Shown: in pieces, positions 37,639 through 45,190 of the stretch | Layout: the number at the start of each line of letters is the position of its first letter | Numbering within the stretch: position 1 is the stretch's first letter | From: Beijerinckiaceae bacterium RH AL1 | GTDB lineage: Bacteria; Pseudomonadota; Alphaproteobacteria; Rhizobiales; Beijerinckiaceae | NCBI GenBank assembly: GCA_901457705.2 | Contig: LR590083.2 | Location: 2,418,597 to 2,482,596 of the forward strand | Length of the DNA: 64,000 bases | Direction of reading: 5' to 3' | Notes under the pieces: generated by a model | What the model was told of the DNA's origin: nothing | Seen by the model: the letters and a program-made list of their open reading frames with translations, nothing else | The model's database searches: none | Translations under genes and position numbers: made by a program

Positions 37639-39135
37639 ATGTTGGTTGTGGAGACGGTCGGCCGGATACGGCGGGAGCATCTGGTCAAGGGCAAGTCGAT
37701 CAAAGAGATCGCCCGCGACCTGAAGATCTCGCGCAACACGGTGCGCAAGGTGCTGCGCTCGGGCGAGACCTCGTTTGCTTACGAGCGCGAGGTGCAGCCG
37801 CGGCCCAAGCTCGGGCGCTGGAAGACCGATCTCGAGGCGATGCTCGCCCGCAACGCGACGAAGGCGGCGCGGGAGCGCCTCACGCTGATCCGGGTCTTCG
37901 AGGAGCTGCGGGCGCTCGGCTACGAGGGCGGCTACGATGCGGTGCGCCGCTATGCCAGGGTCTGGGCAAAGGGGCACGCGGCGGCGAGCGCGGAAGCCTA
38001 TGTGCCGCTGGCCTTCGCGCCGGGAGAGGCGTTCCAGTTCGACTGGAGCCACGACATCGTGCTGATCGGTGGCGCGACGACGACCGTGAAGGTGGCGCAC
38101 GTCCGGCTCTGTCACAGCCGCATGATGTTCGTCCGAGCCTATCCGCGCGAGAGCCAGGAGATGGTCTTCGACGCGCACGACCGGGCCTTCGCCTTCTTCA
38201 AGGGAGCCTGCAGGCGCGGCATCTACGACAACATGAAGACGGCGGTCGAGACGATCCTCGTCGGCAAGGACCGCGGCTACAATCGGCGCTTCCTGCAGAT
38301 GTGTGCGCACCATCTCGTCGAACCCGTCGCCTGCACGCCGGCGTCGGGCTGGGAGAAGGGGCAAGTCGAGAACCAGGTCGGGCTTGTCCGCGAGCGCTTC
38401 TTCACGCCTCGGCTGCGCGTGAAGAGCTACGACGAGCTGAACGGCATGCTGCTCGACCGGTGCGTTGCCTATGCCAAGGCGCACCCCCATCCCGAGCAGA
38501 CCGACCGAACGGTGTGGGAGATGTTCGAGGCCGAGCGCCCGCACCTCGTGCGCCACGCCGGCCGGTTCGACGGCTTCCATGCGCTACCGGCATCGGTCTC
38601 GAAGACCTGCCTCGTGCGCTTCGACAACAACAAGTACTCGGTCAGCGCCAGCGCCGTCGGACGACCCGTCGAGATCCAGGCGTATGCCGACCGCGTGGTG
38701 ATCCGCCAGGACGGCCGCATCGTCGCCGAGCATAGCCGCGTCTTCGGCCGCGGCGCGACCATCTGCGATCCCTGGCACTACGTGCCGGTCCTCGCCCGCA
38801 AGCCCGGTGCGCTGCGCAACGGCGCCCCGTTCAAGGACTGGGTGCTGCCGCAGGCGATCGATCGCATTCGCCGCAAGCTCGCCGGCTCCGACGACGGCGA
38901 CCGGCAGATGGCGAAGATCCTCGCCATGGTGCTCAGCGACGGCCTGCAGGCGGTCGAGAGCGCCTGCGCGGAGGCGCTGATCGAGGGCGTCTCGTCTGCC
39001 GACGTCATCATCAACATCGTCTCGCGGCAGCGCGACCCCGCGCCGCCGATCACCATCATGACGCCGGACGCGCTGACCCTCCGCCATGCGCCGATCGCCG
39101 ATTGTGCCCGCTACGACAGCCTCAGAAGGATCTGA
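37639..39135 (+). CDS. istA: IS21-family transposase IstA
   Basis: A 498-residue DDE transposase. N-terminal HTH: KGKSIKEIARDLKISRNTVR. Catalytic triad: FQFDWSHD, IYDNMKTA and WEKGQVENQVG, with the last E as the third acid. The C-terminal beta-barrel region (TCLVRFDNNKYSVSASAVGR) follows. ATG 37639 is chosen because MLVVETVGRIRREHL matches IS21 transposase starts. Overlap-free but adjacent to istB (three bases), as usual. Confidence 0.95.
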   Translation: MLVVETVGRIRREHLVKGKSIKEIARDLKISRNTVRKVLRSGETSFAYEREVQPRPKLGRWKTDLEAMLARNATKAARERLTLIRVFEELRALGYEGGYDAVRRYARVWAKGHAAASAEAYVPLAFAPGEAFQFDWSHDIVLIGGATTTVKVAHVRLCHSRMMFVRAYPRESQEMVFDAHDRAFAFFKGACRRGIYDNMKTAVETILVGKDRGYNRRFLQMCAHHLVEPVACTPASGWEKGQVENQVGLVRERFFTPRLRVKSYDELNGMLLDRCVAYAKAHPHPEQTDRTVWEMFEAERPHLVRHAGRFDGFHALPASVSKTCLVRFDNNKYSVSASAVGRPVEIQAYADRVVIRQDGRIVAEHSRVFGRGATICDPWHYVPVLARKPGALRNGAPFKDWVLPQAIDRIRRKLAGSDDGDRQMAKILAMVLSDGLQAVESACAEALIEGVSSADVIINIVSRQRDPAPPITIMTPDALTLRHAPIADCARYDSLRRI

Positions 39136-39138
39136 CCC

Positions 39139-39879
39139 ATGGAACGTCTACTGGAACGCACCGACATCCTCGACATGATGGGCTCGCTCAAGCTCTTCGG
39201 CATGCGCTCGGCCTTCGACGAGATCGTCACCACCGCCGTCAAGCGCCAGCACGAGCCCCAGCGCCTCGTCGGCGACCTGCTCAAGGCCGAGATCGACGAG
39301 AAGCTGGCCCGATCCATCAAGTACCAGATGACGATTGCCCGGCTGCCGCTCGCCAAGGACGTCGCCGACTTCGCCTTCGTCGGCACGCCGATCAACGAGG
39401 TCCTCGTGCGCGATCTTGCCGGCGGCCACTTCATCGCCGAGCAGCGCAACTGCGTGCTCGTCGGCGGCACCGGTACCGGCAAGACCCACCTCGCGATAGC
39501 GATCGCCCGCAGCTGCATCCGTGCCGGCAAACGCGGCCGCTTCTTCAACACGCTCGATCTCGTCAACAGGCTCGAGGCCGAGACCCGCGCAGGTCGTCAA
39601 GGACGCCTTGCGGACTATCTCACCCGCATGGACTTCGTCATCCTCGACGAACTCGGCTACCTTCCCTTTGCGCAGAGCGGCGGCCAGCTGCTGTTCCACC
39701 TGATCAGCCGCCTCTACGAGCGCACCTCGGTCATGGTCACCACCAACCTCGCCTTCGGCGAATGGCCCAGCGTCTTCGGCGACGCCAAAATGACCACAGC
39801 GCTGCTCGATCGCCTCACCCACCACTGCGACATCGTCGAGACCGGCAACGAGAGCTGGCGCTTCAAGAACCGAGGCTGA
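39139..39879 (+). CDS. istB: IS21-family helper ATPase IstB
   Basis: A 246-residue AAA+ ATPase identical in translation to the copy at 17271-18011. Walker [12 protein letters not shown], Walker [13 protein letters not shown]. It works with IstA in cis. Confidence 0.95.
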   Translation: MERLLERTDILDMMGSLKLFGMRSAFDEIVTTAVKRQHEPQRLVGDLLKAEIDEKLARSIKYQMTIARLPLAKDVADFAFVGTPINEVLVRDLAGGHFIAEQRNCVLVGGTGTGKTHLAIAIARSCIRAGKRGRFFNTLDLVNRLEAETRAGRQGRLADYLTRMDFVILDELGYLPFAQSGGQLLFHLISRLYERTSVMVTTNLAFGEWPSVFGDAKMTTALLDRLTHHCDIVETGNESWRFKNRG

Positions 39880-40025
39880 AGGGGGCTTGGGACCGCGCTC
39901 GCCCCGGCTCCGCAACCCCGACCAGCTTACGCCGGGGCGAGCGCTACTGAAGCGCCCGTGCAAGCGGCAACAGAGGGGTCAAAGTTGGACGCCGATCAGG
40001 GGTCAACATTGCGAGCCGATTGACA

Positions 40026-40947
40026 ACGTCGAGCATCGCGCACGACCGCCGCAGATGGAGGCATGAGGGATACCGGCCCATCGGCTTGCTTCCAGAACCG
40101 AGAAACCGCGCATGACCGACACGATCCGGTTGCCCGGGTACGTCAATCGTATGCGCAGGTGTCGAGAGACTGCTTCGCGGGCCAGCCGCGCAATAAGAAC
40201 GAGAACGATCAATCCGACGTATACGAGCTGAAAGGTTTGCCAGATCCATTCAAGCATCGGGCCCGCGTGGGTCGCCGCATGCGGCCCGTTGCGATCGACG
40301 AAACCGGGTTCTAGGACGCTCTTCATCGCGGCGTCCCAACCGGCGTTGATCAGGCCGAGGACGGCTGTGAACGGCACCAGGATGGCAAGTGCAAGAAGGG
40401 CTTCTCGTCTGCGGCGATACCATGTCTGATACCGCATAAGAAAATGCAGTCCGGTACAGCCGTGACACCATACGAAAAAGAGCAGCAGAAACTGACGCGA
40501 AAGACCGATGGCTGGAGCGCTCAGCCAATAGTAGAAGAGGATGCGATAATACGTATCGGCCAGACCAAACGCGGCGTGACCCAATCTGACGTCGACCGCA
40601 TGCGGGATCAAGAGCAGCGGGATGCTAAGACCGATCCCAGACAGTTGCGCTGCCTCCGCGACTGGGATCCGTAGATGGCGTCGCCGATAGAGGGCACGCA
40701 GGCCCAGCGCGCCGTGCACGAAGAGTGAGGCAAATATGGTTGTGTGGCCTACGGTATTCTGCCACGGAGCAAGGATCACTCTGCGACCGACCGCGTCAAG
40801 GACAGCGAGGCCGAAAACGCCGGTCGCATGGCTCAGGAAGTGGCAAGTCGCATAAGCGAATAGGATGAGGCCGCTCGCGAGCCGTGCTCGGCGCTCGAGA
40901 AGCGTGCTCCAATCGGAGTAGACCGACTGTTGAGTGCTGGACTTCAA
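40026..40947 (-). pseudogene. Membrane adenylate cyclase with 2Fe-2S domain, 3-prime part lost to the IS21 insertion
   Basis: The remaining N-terminal 300 or so residues have about six membrane spans with histidines (ATCHFLSHATGVFGLAVLDA, NTVGHTTIFASLFVHGALGL) and then a ferredoxin-like segment: LTYPGNRIVSVMRGFSVLEA, SRWAGIPHASICGGRARCST. In rhizobial class III cyclases this is followed by a further Cys and the cyclase catalytic domain. Here IS21 copy 2 cuts in right after CST, before that cysteine. No ATG precedes the conserved start; TTG at 40947 is the likely start. It is divergent from a Crp-family regulator gene, an apparent cAMP-producer and cAMP-reader pair now broken. Confidence 0.75.
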
Positions 40948-40994
40948 GGTAGTCGTCCGTCCAAATTGGTTTGGGTCGCATCGCGAGAGATCAC

Positions 40995-41678
40995 ATGAGC
41001 CGCGTTGAAAGCCTTGCAACGATCCCGATATTTCGCAGTCTTCCCGACCAGGCCGTTGCAGAACTCGATCGCGCATGCATATGGCGAAGTGTCGATCCCG
41101 GCGCTTGGGTGCTCGATTACAAGGCAGCCGGGCAGGAGCTGTATTTCGTGCCTCGCGGTCATCTACGTGTCGTCGTTCCTGCCGCTGGGCGCGACATCAT
41201 CCTTCGCGACCTGCGTGACGGCGATTTTTTCGGCGAGCTCGCCGCAATAGATGGTCGCGAAGGTTCGGCCGGAATCATGGCGGTGACGTCATCCATTGTC
41301 GCGAGGCTCGCCGCCCCGCGCTTCACGGACCTTCTTCATCAGCATGCCGAGGTCTGCGACTACCTTTTGCGTCATCTCGCCGGCCAAGTCCGCCTCCTCG
41401 CTAACAAGATCAACGAACAGAGCACGATGAACGTACGCGAGCGCCTGCTTGCGGAGCTCCTGAGACTGTCAACGGGCGGTGTGTCGTCGATGCCGGTCGT
41501 CTCTCCGCCGCCGACACATGCCGAGCTCGGTGCCCGGATCGGCAGCAACCGAGAGGCAGTGACCCGTGAGTTGAACATCATGACTCGCCAGGGCCTCATC
41601 GAGCGACGAAGGGGTGCGATCGTTCTTGTAAAAAGCGATTACATTCGCGCCTTGCTCGACGCGTGCGCTGAGCTTTGA
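40995..41678 (+). CDS. Crp/Fnr-family transcriptional regulator
   Basis: A 227-residue regulator. The N-terminal cyclic-nucleotide-binding jelly roll includes LRDLRDGDFFGELAAIDGRE, with the FGE-x-A phosphate-binding cassette (FGELAAIDGREGSAG). The C-terminal winged helix reads THAELGARIGSNREAVTREL, then LIERRRGAIVLVKS. ATG 40995 starts MSRVESLATIPIFRSLPDQA. It is divergent from the truncated cyclase gene. Palindromes of the form TGTGC-N6-GCACA, which resemble Crp sites, lie upstream of the small secreted-protein genes 1-3 kb away, so those genes are plausible targets. Confidence 0.87.
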   Translation: MSRVESLATIPIFRSLPDQAVAELDRACIWRSVDPGAWVLDYKAAGQELYFVPRGHLRVVVPAAGRDIILRDLRDGDFFGELAAIDGREGSAGIMAVTSSIVARLAAPRFTDLLHQHAEVCDYLLRHLAGQVRLLANKINEQSTMNVRERLLAELLRLSTGGVSSMPVVSPPPTHAELGARIGSNREAVTRELNIMTRQGLIERRRGAIVLVKSDYIRALLDACAEL

Positions 41679-41941
41679 GGCCGACGGAAGCCTGGACATA
41701 CCCGAGTCCATGCTCCTAAATCGGATTGCCACGCGGCCGGATGAGTTGATCCCCAAACGACGCAAACTGGCGCGTAGTGGACAGATGGACCTGGACGCCA
41801 CCGCCGTGGACGGGTTGCGGTCCACGAGCGGGCTCCAATGTCTTCGAATGGGCCGTTACCTCGACCCAGGCTTATCGCCTTGCGTTCGCCGCCAAGCGCG
41901 GCTTGGCGGCGAAAAACCGGTGAGGCGACATTGTTGGCGGC

Positions 41942-42208
41942 TTATCCGCCACAGCTCAGGTGACCGTCCTGATTGCTGATTCCTGCGCCGCCGCAACGGT
42001 CCACGAAGATGTGGCTGTAGCGCCAGCTCCCATCGACACGCTGGCAAACAGCCTCGAGGTAGGGGCCCGACGCGTGGATGTGTCGGCAGGTCGCGACGTA
42101 AGAGCCACCTGGAACGTAGTAGGCGGATGCAGGCTGCGCAGTCGCGATAGCAACCGTGCCGAGAACAAGAGAACCGGCTATAGTGCGAAGAGGGAGGCGA
42201 GCAATCAT
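41942..42208 (-). CDS. Small secreted CVNH-like protein, copy A
   Basis: 88 residues: a Sec signal peptide (IAGSLVLGTVAIATAQPASA) and a mature domain of about 58 residues. GGSYVATCRHIHASGPYLEA, VCQRVDGSWRYSHIFVDRCG, then GISNQDGHLSCGG follow the cyanovirin-N pattern GSY..TC....G..L.A.CQ..DGSW....... C.....I.N.DG.L.C, with four cysteines for two disulfides. CVNH domains bind mannose-rich glycans. A palindromic operator lies 72 bases upstream of the start codon. Nearly identical in its mature part to copy C at 43963-44226. Confidence 0.72.
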   Translation of the reverse strand: MIARLPLRTIAGSLVLGTVAIATAQPASAYYVPGGSYVATCRHIHASGPYLEAVCQRVDGSWRYSHIFVDRCGGAGISNQDGHLSCGG

Positions 42209-42639
42209 CGTGTTTTCCTTCTATCGGCTCGATCGGTTGATCGAGCACGGTCTTTTTAAGAGGCTGACAGCGAGCACGATGTGCGCCCGCGCACAGTGCT
42301 CAAAGGCGGCGGTGGGTCGATCGAGTAATCAAGCCGACGCGTCCCTTCATTCTCCCTGAAACGGTTCGCGTCGGAGGTGAATCCTCTTGGTTCAGACCCG
42401 TTGCGACTTTCTATGTGAGCGCGGCAGTCGGTCTTGGACCATCTTGCTGCAAACGGCGACACATCCCAGCAATTCACCACGCAAGACCATCGGCAGGCGG
42501 CGGCGAAAGCGGTTGCGCAGACTACGCTATTCCGTTGGCGTTCGCTTGGAGACGGCTAGACGTACGGCTACGCCGCTTGGAGCTGGCTCGGACTTCAGGG
42601 CCGCAGCAATGAAAATGAAAACCAGAGTTAGAAAAGCGC
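42209..42639. other. Intergenic region upstream of CVNH copy A
   Basis: Holds the operator at 42280-42295 and no convincing gene. A segment GGTCTTGGACCATCTTGCTG at about 42431 recurs with one change near 44467, showing that the duplication that made CVNH copies A and C extends about 200 bases beyond the operator. Confidence 0.5.
42280..42295. promoter_or_regulatory. Crp-like palindrome upstream of CVNH copy A
   Basis: TGTGCG-CCCG-CGCACA, equal to TGTGC-N6-GCACA, the same half-site spacing as the Crp consensus TGTGA-N6-TCACA. It begins 72 bases upstream of the start codon. Confidence 0.6.
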
Positions 42640-42679
42640 CGCCCCCATCACCCAGATCGTCATTTGGGTGATGGGGGCG
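42640..42679 (-). terminator. Terminator-like hairpin after CVNH copy B
   Basis: A perfect 15-bp stem (arms 42640-42654 and 42665-42679, ten-base loop) starts 13 bases beyond the stop of the gene at 42692. On the minus strand it is followed by CTTTTCTAACTCTGGTTTTC, T-rich though not a pure run. Confidence 0.65.
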
Positions 42680-42691
42680 TTGATCGAGCAA

Positions 42692-42946
42692 TCAGCCGCC
42701 GCAGCTCAGGTGGCCGTTCTGGTTGCTGACGTGAATACCGTAGCAACGCGGGGCGAAGATACGGGTATGGTGGAGGCTGCCGTCAACACGCTGGCAAAGC
42801 GCTTCGATATGGCCACCGTAGACCTGGATATTCGTGCAGGTCTTTGCGAACGAGCCGTAAGCAGAAGCAGGCTGGCGAGCGGCGACGATGCCGATCGTTC
42901 CCAGCAAGAGAGCGGTGACGAAGCGAAAGGTCATGCGCGTGGTCAT
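42692..42946 (-). CDS. Small secreted CVNH-like protein, copy B
   Basis: 84 residues with a signal peptide (FRFVTALLLGTIGIVAARQP, ASA) and mature sequence YGSFAKTCTNIQVYGGHIEA, LCQRVDGSLHHTRIFAPRCY, GIHVSNQNGHLSCGG. The four cysteines and the CQRVDGS and SNQ-GHLSC motifs match copies A and C, but the rest is diverged, so it is the older paralogue. AGAGGA lies seven bases ahead of ATG 42946. Operator palindrome 78 bases upstream of the start; own terminator hairpin. Confidence 0.7.
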   Translation of the reverse strand: MTTRMTFRFVTALLLGTIGIVAARQPASAYGSFAKTCTNIQVYGGHIEALCQRVDGSLHHTRIFAPRCYGIHVSNQNGHLSCGG

Positions 42947-43023
42947 TTGTGTCCTCTCAGTTTGCCGTCGATCGATTGGTTGATCGAACGAGCACGACTT
43001 TAAGAACAAAGCGGCCGGCACGA

Positions 43024-43039
43024 TGTGCGCAGCCGCACA
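43024..43039. promoter_or_regulatory. Crp-like palindrome upstream of CVNH copy B
   Basis: TGTGCG-CAGC-CGCACA, with the same arms as at 42280 but a different centre, 78 bases upstream of the start codon. Arm conservation with a changed centre points to selection on the arms. Confidence 0.6.
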
Positions 43040-43543
43040 TTGCGATCACGTGTCCGCACGGGCCTTGATCAGAGCCTAAGGATTGGGGTGCCGATAAGGA
43101 TGGATCCGTTCGATTCAATCGTGTCGCACCAAGGCGTCCCTGTTCTTCGCGATTATGCACCGCCAGGCTCAGAGATCGCAGAGGCGCTCACGCCCGCAAT
43201 CGCGTACCGCCATCGTTCGAATTTGCCAAAAAGGATAATCACTAGCCGACCGCAGAGGTTCGCGCTTGTTCGAGCGAGCACGCGAATGGGTCGATGACAG
43301 TCAGCCAGTGGTAGAAGCGGCGACCACGAAGATGCTCACTGACCGGGGCGCTGTTGATCAAGACGAGTGCCCACGCGATGGTCGTTCGGCATCGAGGCAT
43401 CGTTCGCACGAAGGAGGCTCAAGTCTCCTCTCGAGTTCTGTGTCGGTCTTTCCGCCAGCCTCGTCGCCGTCGTTGCTTCTGCGATGTCTGCGTGCAGCAA
43501 TGGTGCGGTCGTGACCGGGATGACCCGGCCACGATCCGTAAGT
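43040..43543. other. Stretch without a recognised gene
   Basis: About 500 bases between the copy B operator and the Gly/Tyr-rich gene. Short open frames on the plus strand have no ribosome sites and no recognisable domains. Confidence 0.4.
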
Positions 43544-43768
43544 TCAGTAACGATAGCCGTAGCGATACGAGCCATAGTAGTGACGCCAGCCGCCGTAGCC
43601 GCGGAATGCGAAGCCGCGCGATCCGCAACCGTAGTACCCACAACCATGGTATCCGCCATGATACCCGTAGCCGTGCCAACCCCAGGCATTTGCAGCCGGG
43701 GCTGTTCCCGCCATGCTTCCAGCGATGACGAGTGCGGATAATGCCGCGTAAGCGATGGTCTTTTTCAT
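43544..43768 (-). CDS. Small secreted Gly/Tyr/His-rich peptide
   Basis: 74 residues: a signal peptide (MKKTIAYAALSALVIAGSMA, then GTAPAANA) and a mature part of about 45 residues made almost wholly of Gly, Tyr, His, Arg and Trp (WGWHGYGYHGGYHGCGYYGC, ending YGSYRYGYRY). Two cysteines in GCGYYGC. A strong purine-rich ribosome site (AAGGAAAGAAGG) precedes the ATG. Such low-complexity secreted peptides are common in Methylobacterium and Bradyrhizobium relatives; function unknown, perhaps metal- or surface-binding. A partial form of the shared palindrome lies 71 bases upstream. Confidence 0.65.
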   Translation of the reverse strand: MKKTIAYAALSALVIAGSMAGTAPAANAWGWHGYGYHGGYHGCGYYGCGSRGFAFRGYGGWRHYYGSYRYGYRY

Positions 43769-43838
43769 AGTGCCTTCTTTCCTTTCGACGTCGTCCAAGA
43801 GCAGACGAGGCATCATCGCAGGATCCCGTGTGCCATGA

Positions 43839-43854
43839 TGTGCGCTAAGACACG
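43839..43854. promoter_or_regulatory. Degenerate Crp-like half-palindrome upstream of the Gly/Tyr-rich gene
   Basis: TGTGCG-CTAA-GACACG: the left arm is identical to the three CVNH operators and the right arm is degenerate. It begins 71 bases upstream of the start codon, the same distance as in the other three genes. Confidence 0.4.
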
Positions 43855-43962
43855 TGTCGGTGCGCGATCTGCGTTTGCTAAGAGGGCAAGCAGCGGGCTT
43901 GCAAATGTTTCTGCACGCGGGCTCGGCACCGAGCGCGCCAAAGGTGATGCGCAGGTCGCGGA

Positions 43963-44226
43963 CTATCCGCCACAGCTCAGATGGCCGTCCTGATTGCTGA
44001 TCCCTGCGCCGCCGCAACGGTCCACGAAGATGTGGCTGTAACGCCAGCTCCCATCGACACGCTGGCAAACGGCCTCGAGGTAGGGGCCCGACGCGTGGAT
44101 ATGTCGGCAGGTCGCGACGTAAGAGCCACCTGGAACGTAGTCGGCGAATGCAGGCTGCGCCGACGCGAGAGCGACAGTGCCGAGAACAAGTGAAGCGAAG
44201 AAGGTCTGGAGTCGAACGGTCATCAT
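43963..44226 (-). CDS. Small secreted CVNH-like protein, copy C
   Basis: 87 residues. The signal peptide (FASLVLGTVALASAQPAFA) differs slightly from copy A, but the mature 58 residues from YVPGGSYVATCRHIHASG to DGHLSCGG are the same apart from the first residue. The DNA is also very similar over the gene and the operator region, so A and C come from a recent duplication of roughly 500 bases. Start at ATG 44226 or 44223. Operator 69 bases upstream of the start. Confidence 0.72.
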   Translation of the reverse strand: MMTVRLQTFFASLVLGTVALASAQPAFADYVPGGSYVATCRHIHASGPYLEAVCQRVDGSWRYSHIFVDRCGGAGISNQDGHLSCGG

Positions 44227-44294
44227 ACTTTCCTTCTGTCAGCTCGATCGAATGATCGGGCATGCTCTTGCTAGGGGGCTGACCGCGAGCAGGA

Positions 44295-44310
44295 TGTGCG
44301 CTCGCGCACA
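44295..44310. promoter_or_regulatory. Crp-like palindrome upstream of CVNH copy C
   Basis: TGTGCG-CTCG-CGCACA, differing from the copy A site only in the centre, 69 bases upstream of the start codon. Confidence 0.6.
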
Positions 44311-44660
44311 GTGCTGAAGTGCGGTTGCCGAAGGCGAGCAAGAGGCAGCCAAGTCCAAGCGTCTCTTCGGCGGAGGCAATATGAGACCGTGCTCCTGAAT
44401 CAGTTCACGGCGGGATGAACATCCTTCGTGCGGATACGGGATGATCATCCGGGTGAACGCGGTATCGGTCTTGGACCACCTTGCTGCGTGCGGCGGTTAG
44501 CTACGCTTGCGAGCAGAAGGCGGACGAGAGAACCGCGTTCGAGACCTTGGCCAACTTGCCCTTGACCTTCCACATCAAGGACACCGTCTCTCACTTTCCG
44601 CCCTTGGACGCGGGATTACGGAAGGTGTCACTGGTCAACATCGTCGAGCGTTTCCAGCCT
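44311..44660. other. Stretch without a recognised gene
   Basis: Includes the repeat of the copy A upstream segment near 44467 and then sequence leading into the SDR fragment. No gene seen. Confidence 0.4.
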
Positions 44661-45023
44661 TCACGGGCGGGGGAGGATGCGGGCAGCGATCTGACGCTCG
44701 ACCGCGGCGACGAGTGCGTCGGCGGGATCGAGCGTCCCGGCGAAGCCGGCCATGTGGATCTTGGTGGTATCCGAGACCACATCGAAGGCCGAGCCGAACA
44801 CGAAGTCGCCGAACTCCCAGCCGATCGCCTTCGCATAGTCGGGCTGAACGAGATCGCCCGCGATCCGGCGCCAGACCGGTTCGAGCCTCGGCATGTGCGC
44901 GGCGAGCGAGAACGGGATGGGCTCGCCCAAAGTCAGCCCGAAATGCATCGCCACTTTTTCCCAAACGCGCCGCCAGCGGAACGGCGCGTGGACGTAATTG
45001 AACGCCTGCCCCCGCGCCGCGTC
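44661..45023 (-). pseudogene. C-terminal fragment of an SDR/epimerase-like (PRISE-type) reductase
   Basis: About 120 residues: GQAFNYVHAPFRWRRVWEKV, AMHFGLTLGEPIPFSLAAHM, then IGWEFGDFVFGSAFDVVSDT, TKIHMAGFAGTLD. The order FNxx...FRWRRVW...FG...GDFVFGSxxDVVSDTTK resembles the C-terminal half of progesterone-5-beta-reductase-like SDR enzymes. The NAD-binding N-terminus is missing; the fragment joins an AraC fragment at 45023. Confidence 0.5.
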
Positions 45024-45190
45024 CGCCGTCGGGGGGAGACGCCATAGTGCGCCCGGAAGCTGCGGCTGAGGTGAGCGGTGGATTTGAACTCGTGGTCCGC
45101 GGCAAGACGAGCAAGGGTGCGCGGCTCCATGGGCTGATCGAGAGCCGCTCTGACGGCTTCCAGTCGCATCGTCCACACATGGTGCATCAC
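45023..45190 (-). pseudogene. AraC-family HTH fragment
   Basis: About 56 residues with MRLEAVRAALDQPMEPRTLA, RLAADHEFKSTAHLSRSFRA, HYGVSPR, the second helix-turn-helix of an AraC-family regulator. Everything before it is missing. It is fused on one side to the SDR fragment and on the other lies against the truncated repeat-module gene. Confidence 0.6.

Larger units (their letters stand above)
37527..40025 (+). mobile_element. IS21-family insertion sequence, copy 2 (intact)
   Basis: A 2499-bp element, inverted relative to copy 1 and one base longer because istA is intact. Left end TGTGTTTCGGCCTGCAAAAC, right end complement of TGTCAATCGGCTCGCAATGT. Both ends carry repeated TGACCCC blocks. The right end sits inside the adenylate cyclase gene at 40026. 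No flanking target duplication is seen (left flank CGCCAA, right flank ACGTCG), so recombination with another copy probably exchanged the flanks. Confidence 0.93.

Noticed and set aside
41885-41913. A 13-bp perfect hairpin near the end of CVNH copy A as its terminator
   Set aside because: On the minus strand there is no T run after the stem; the T run precedes it. Possible structure but not a standard terminator.
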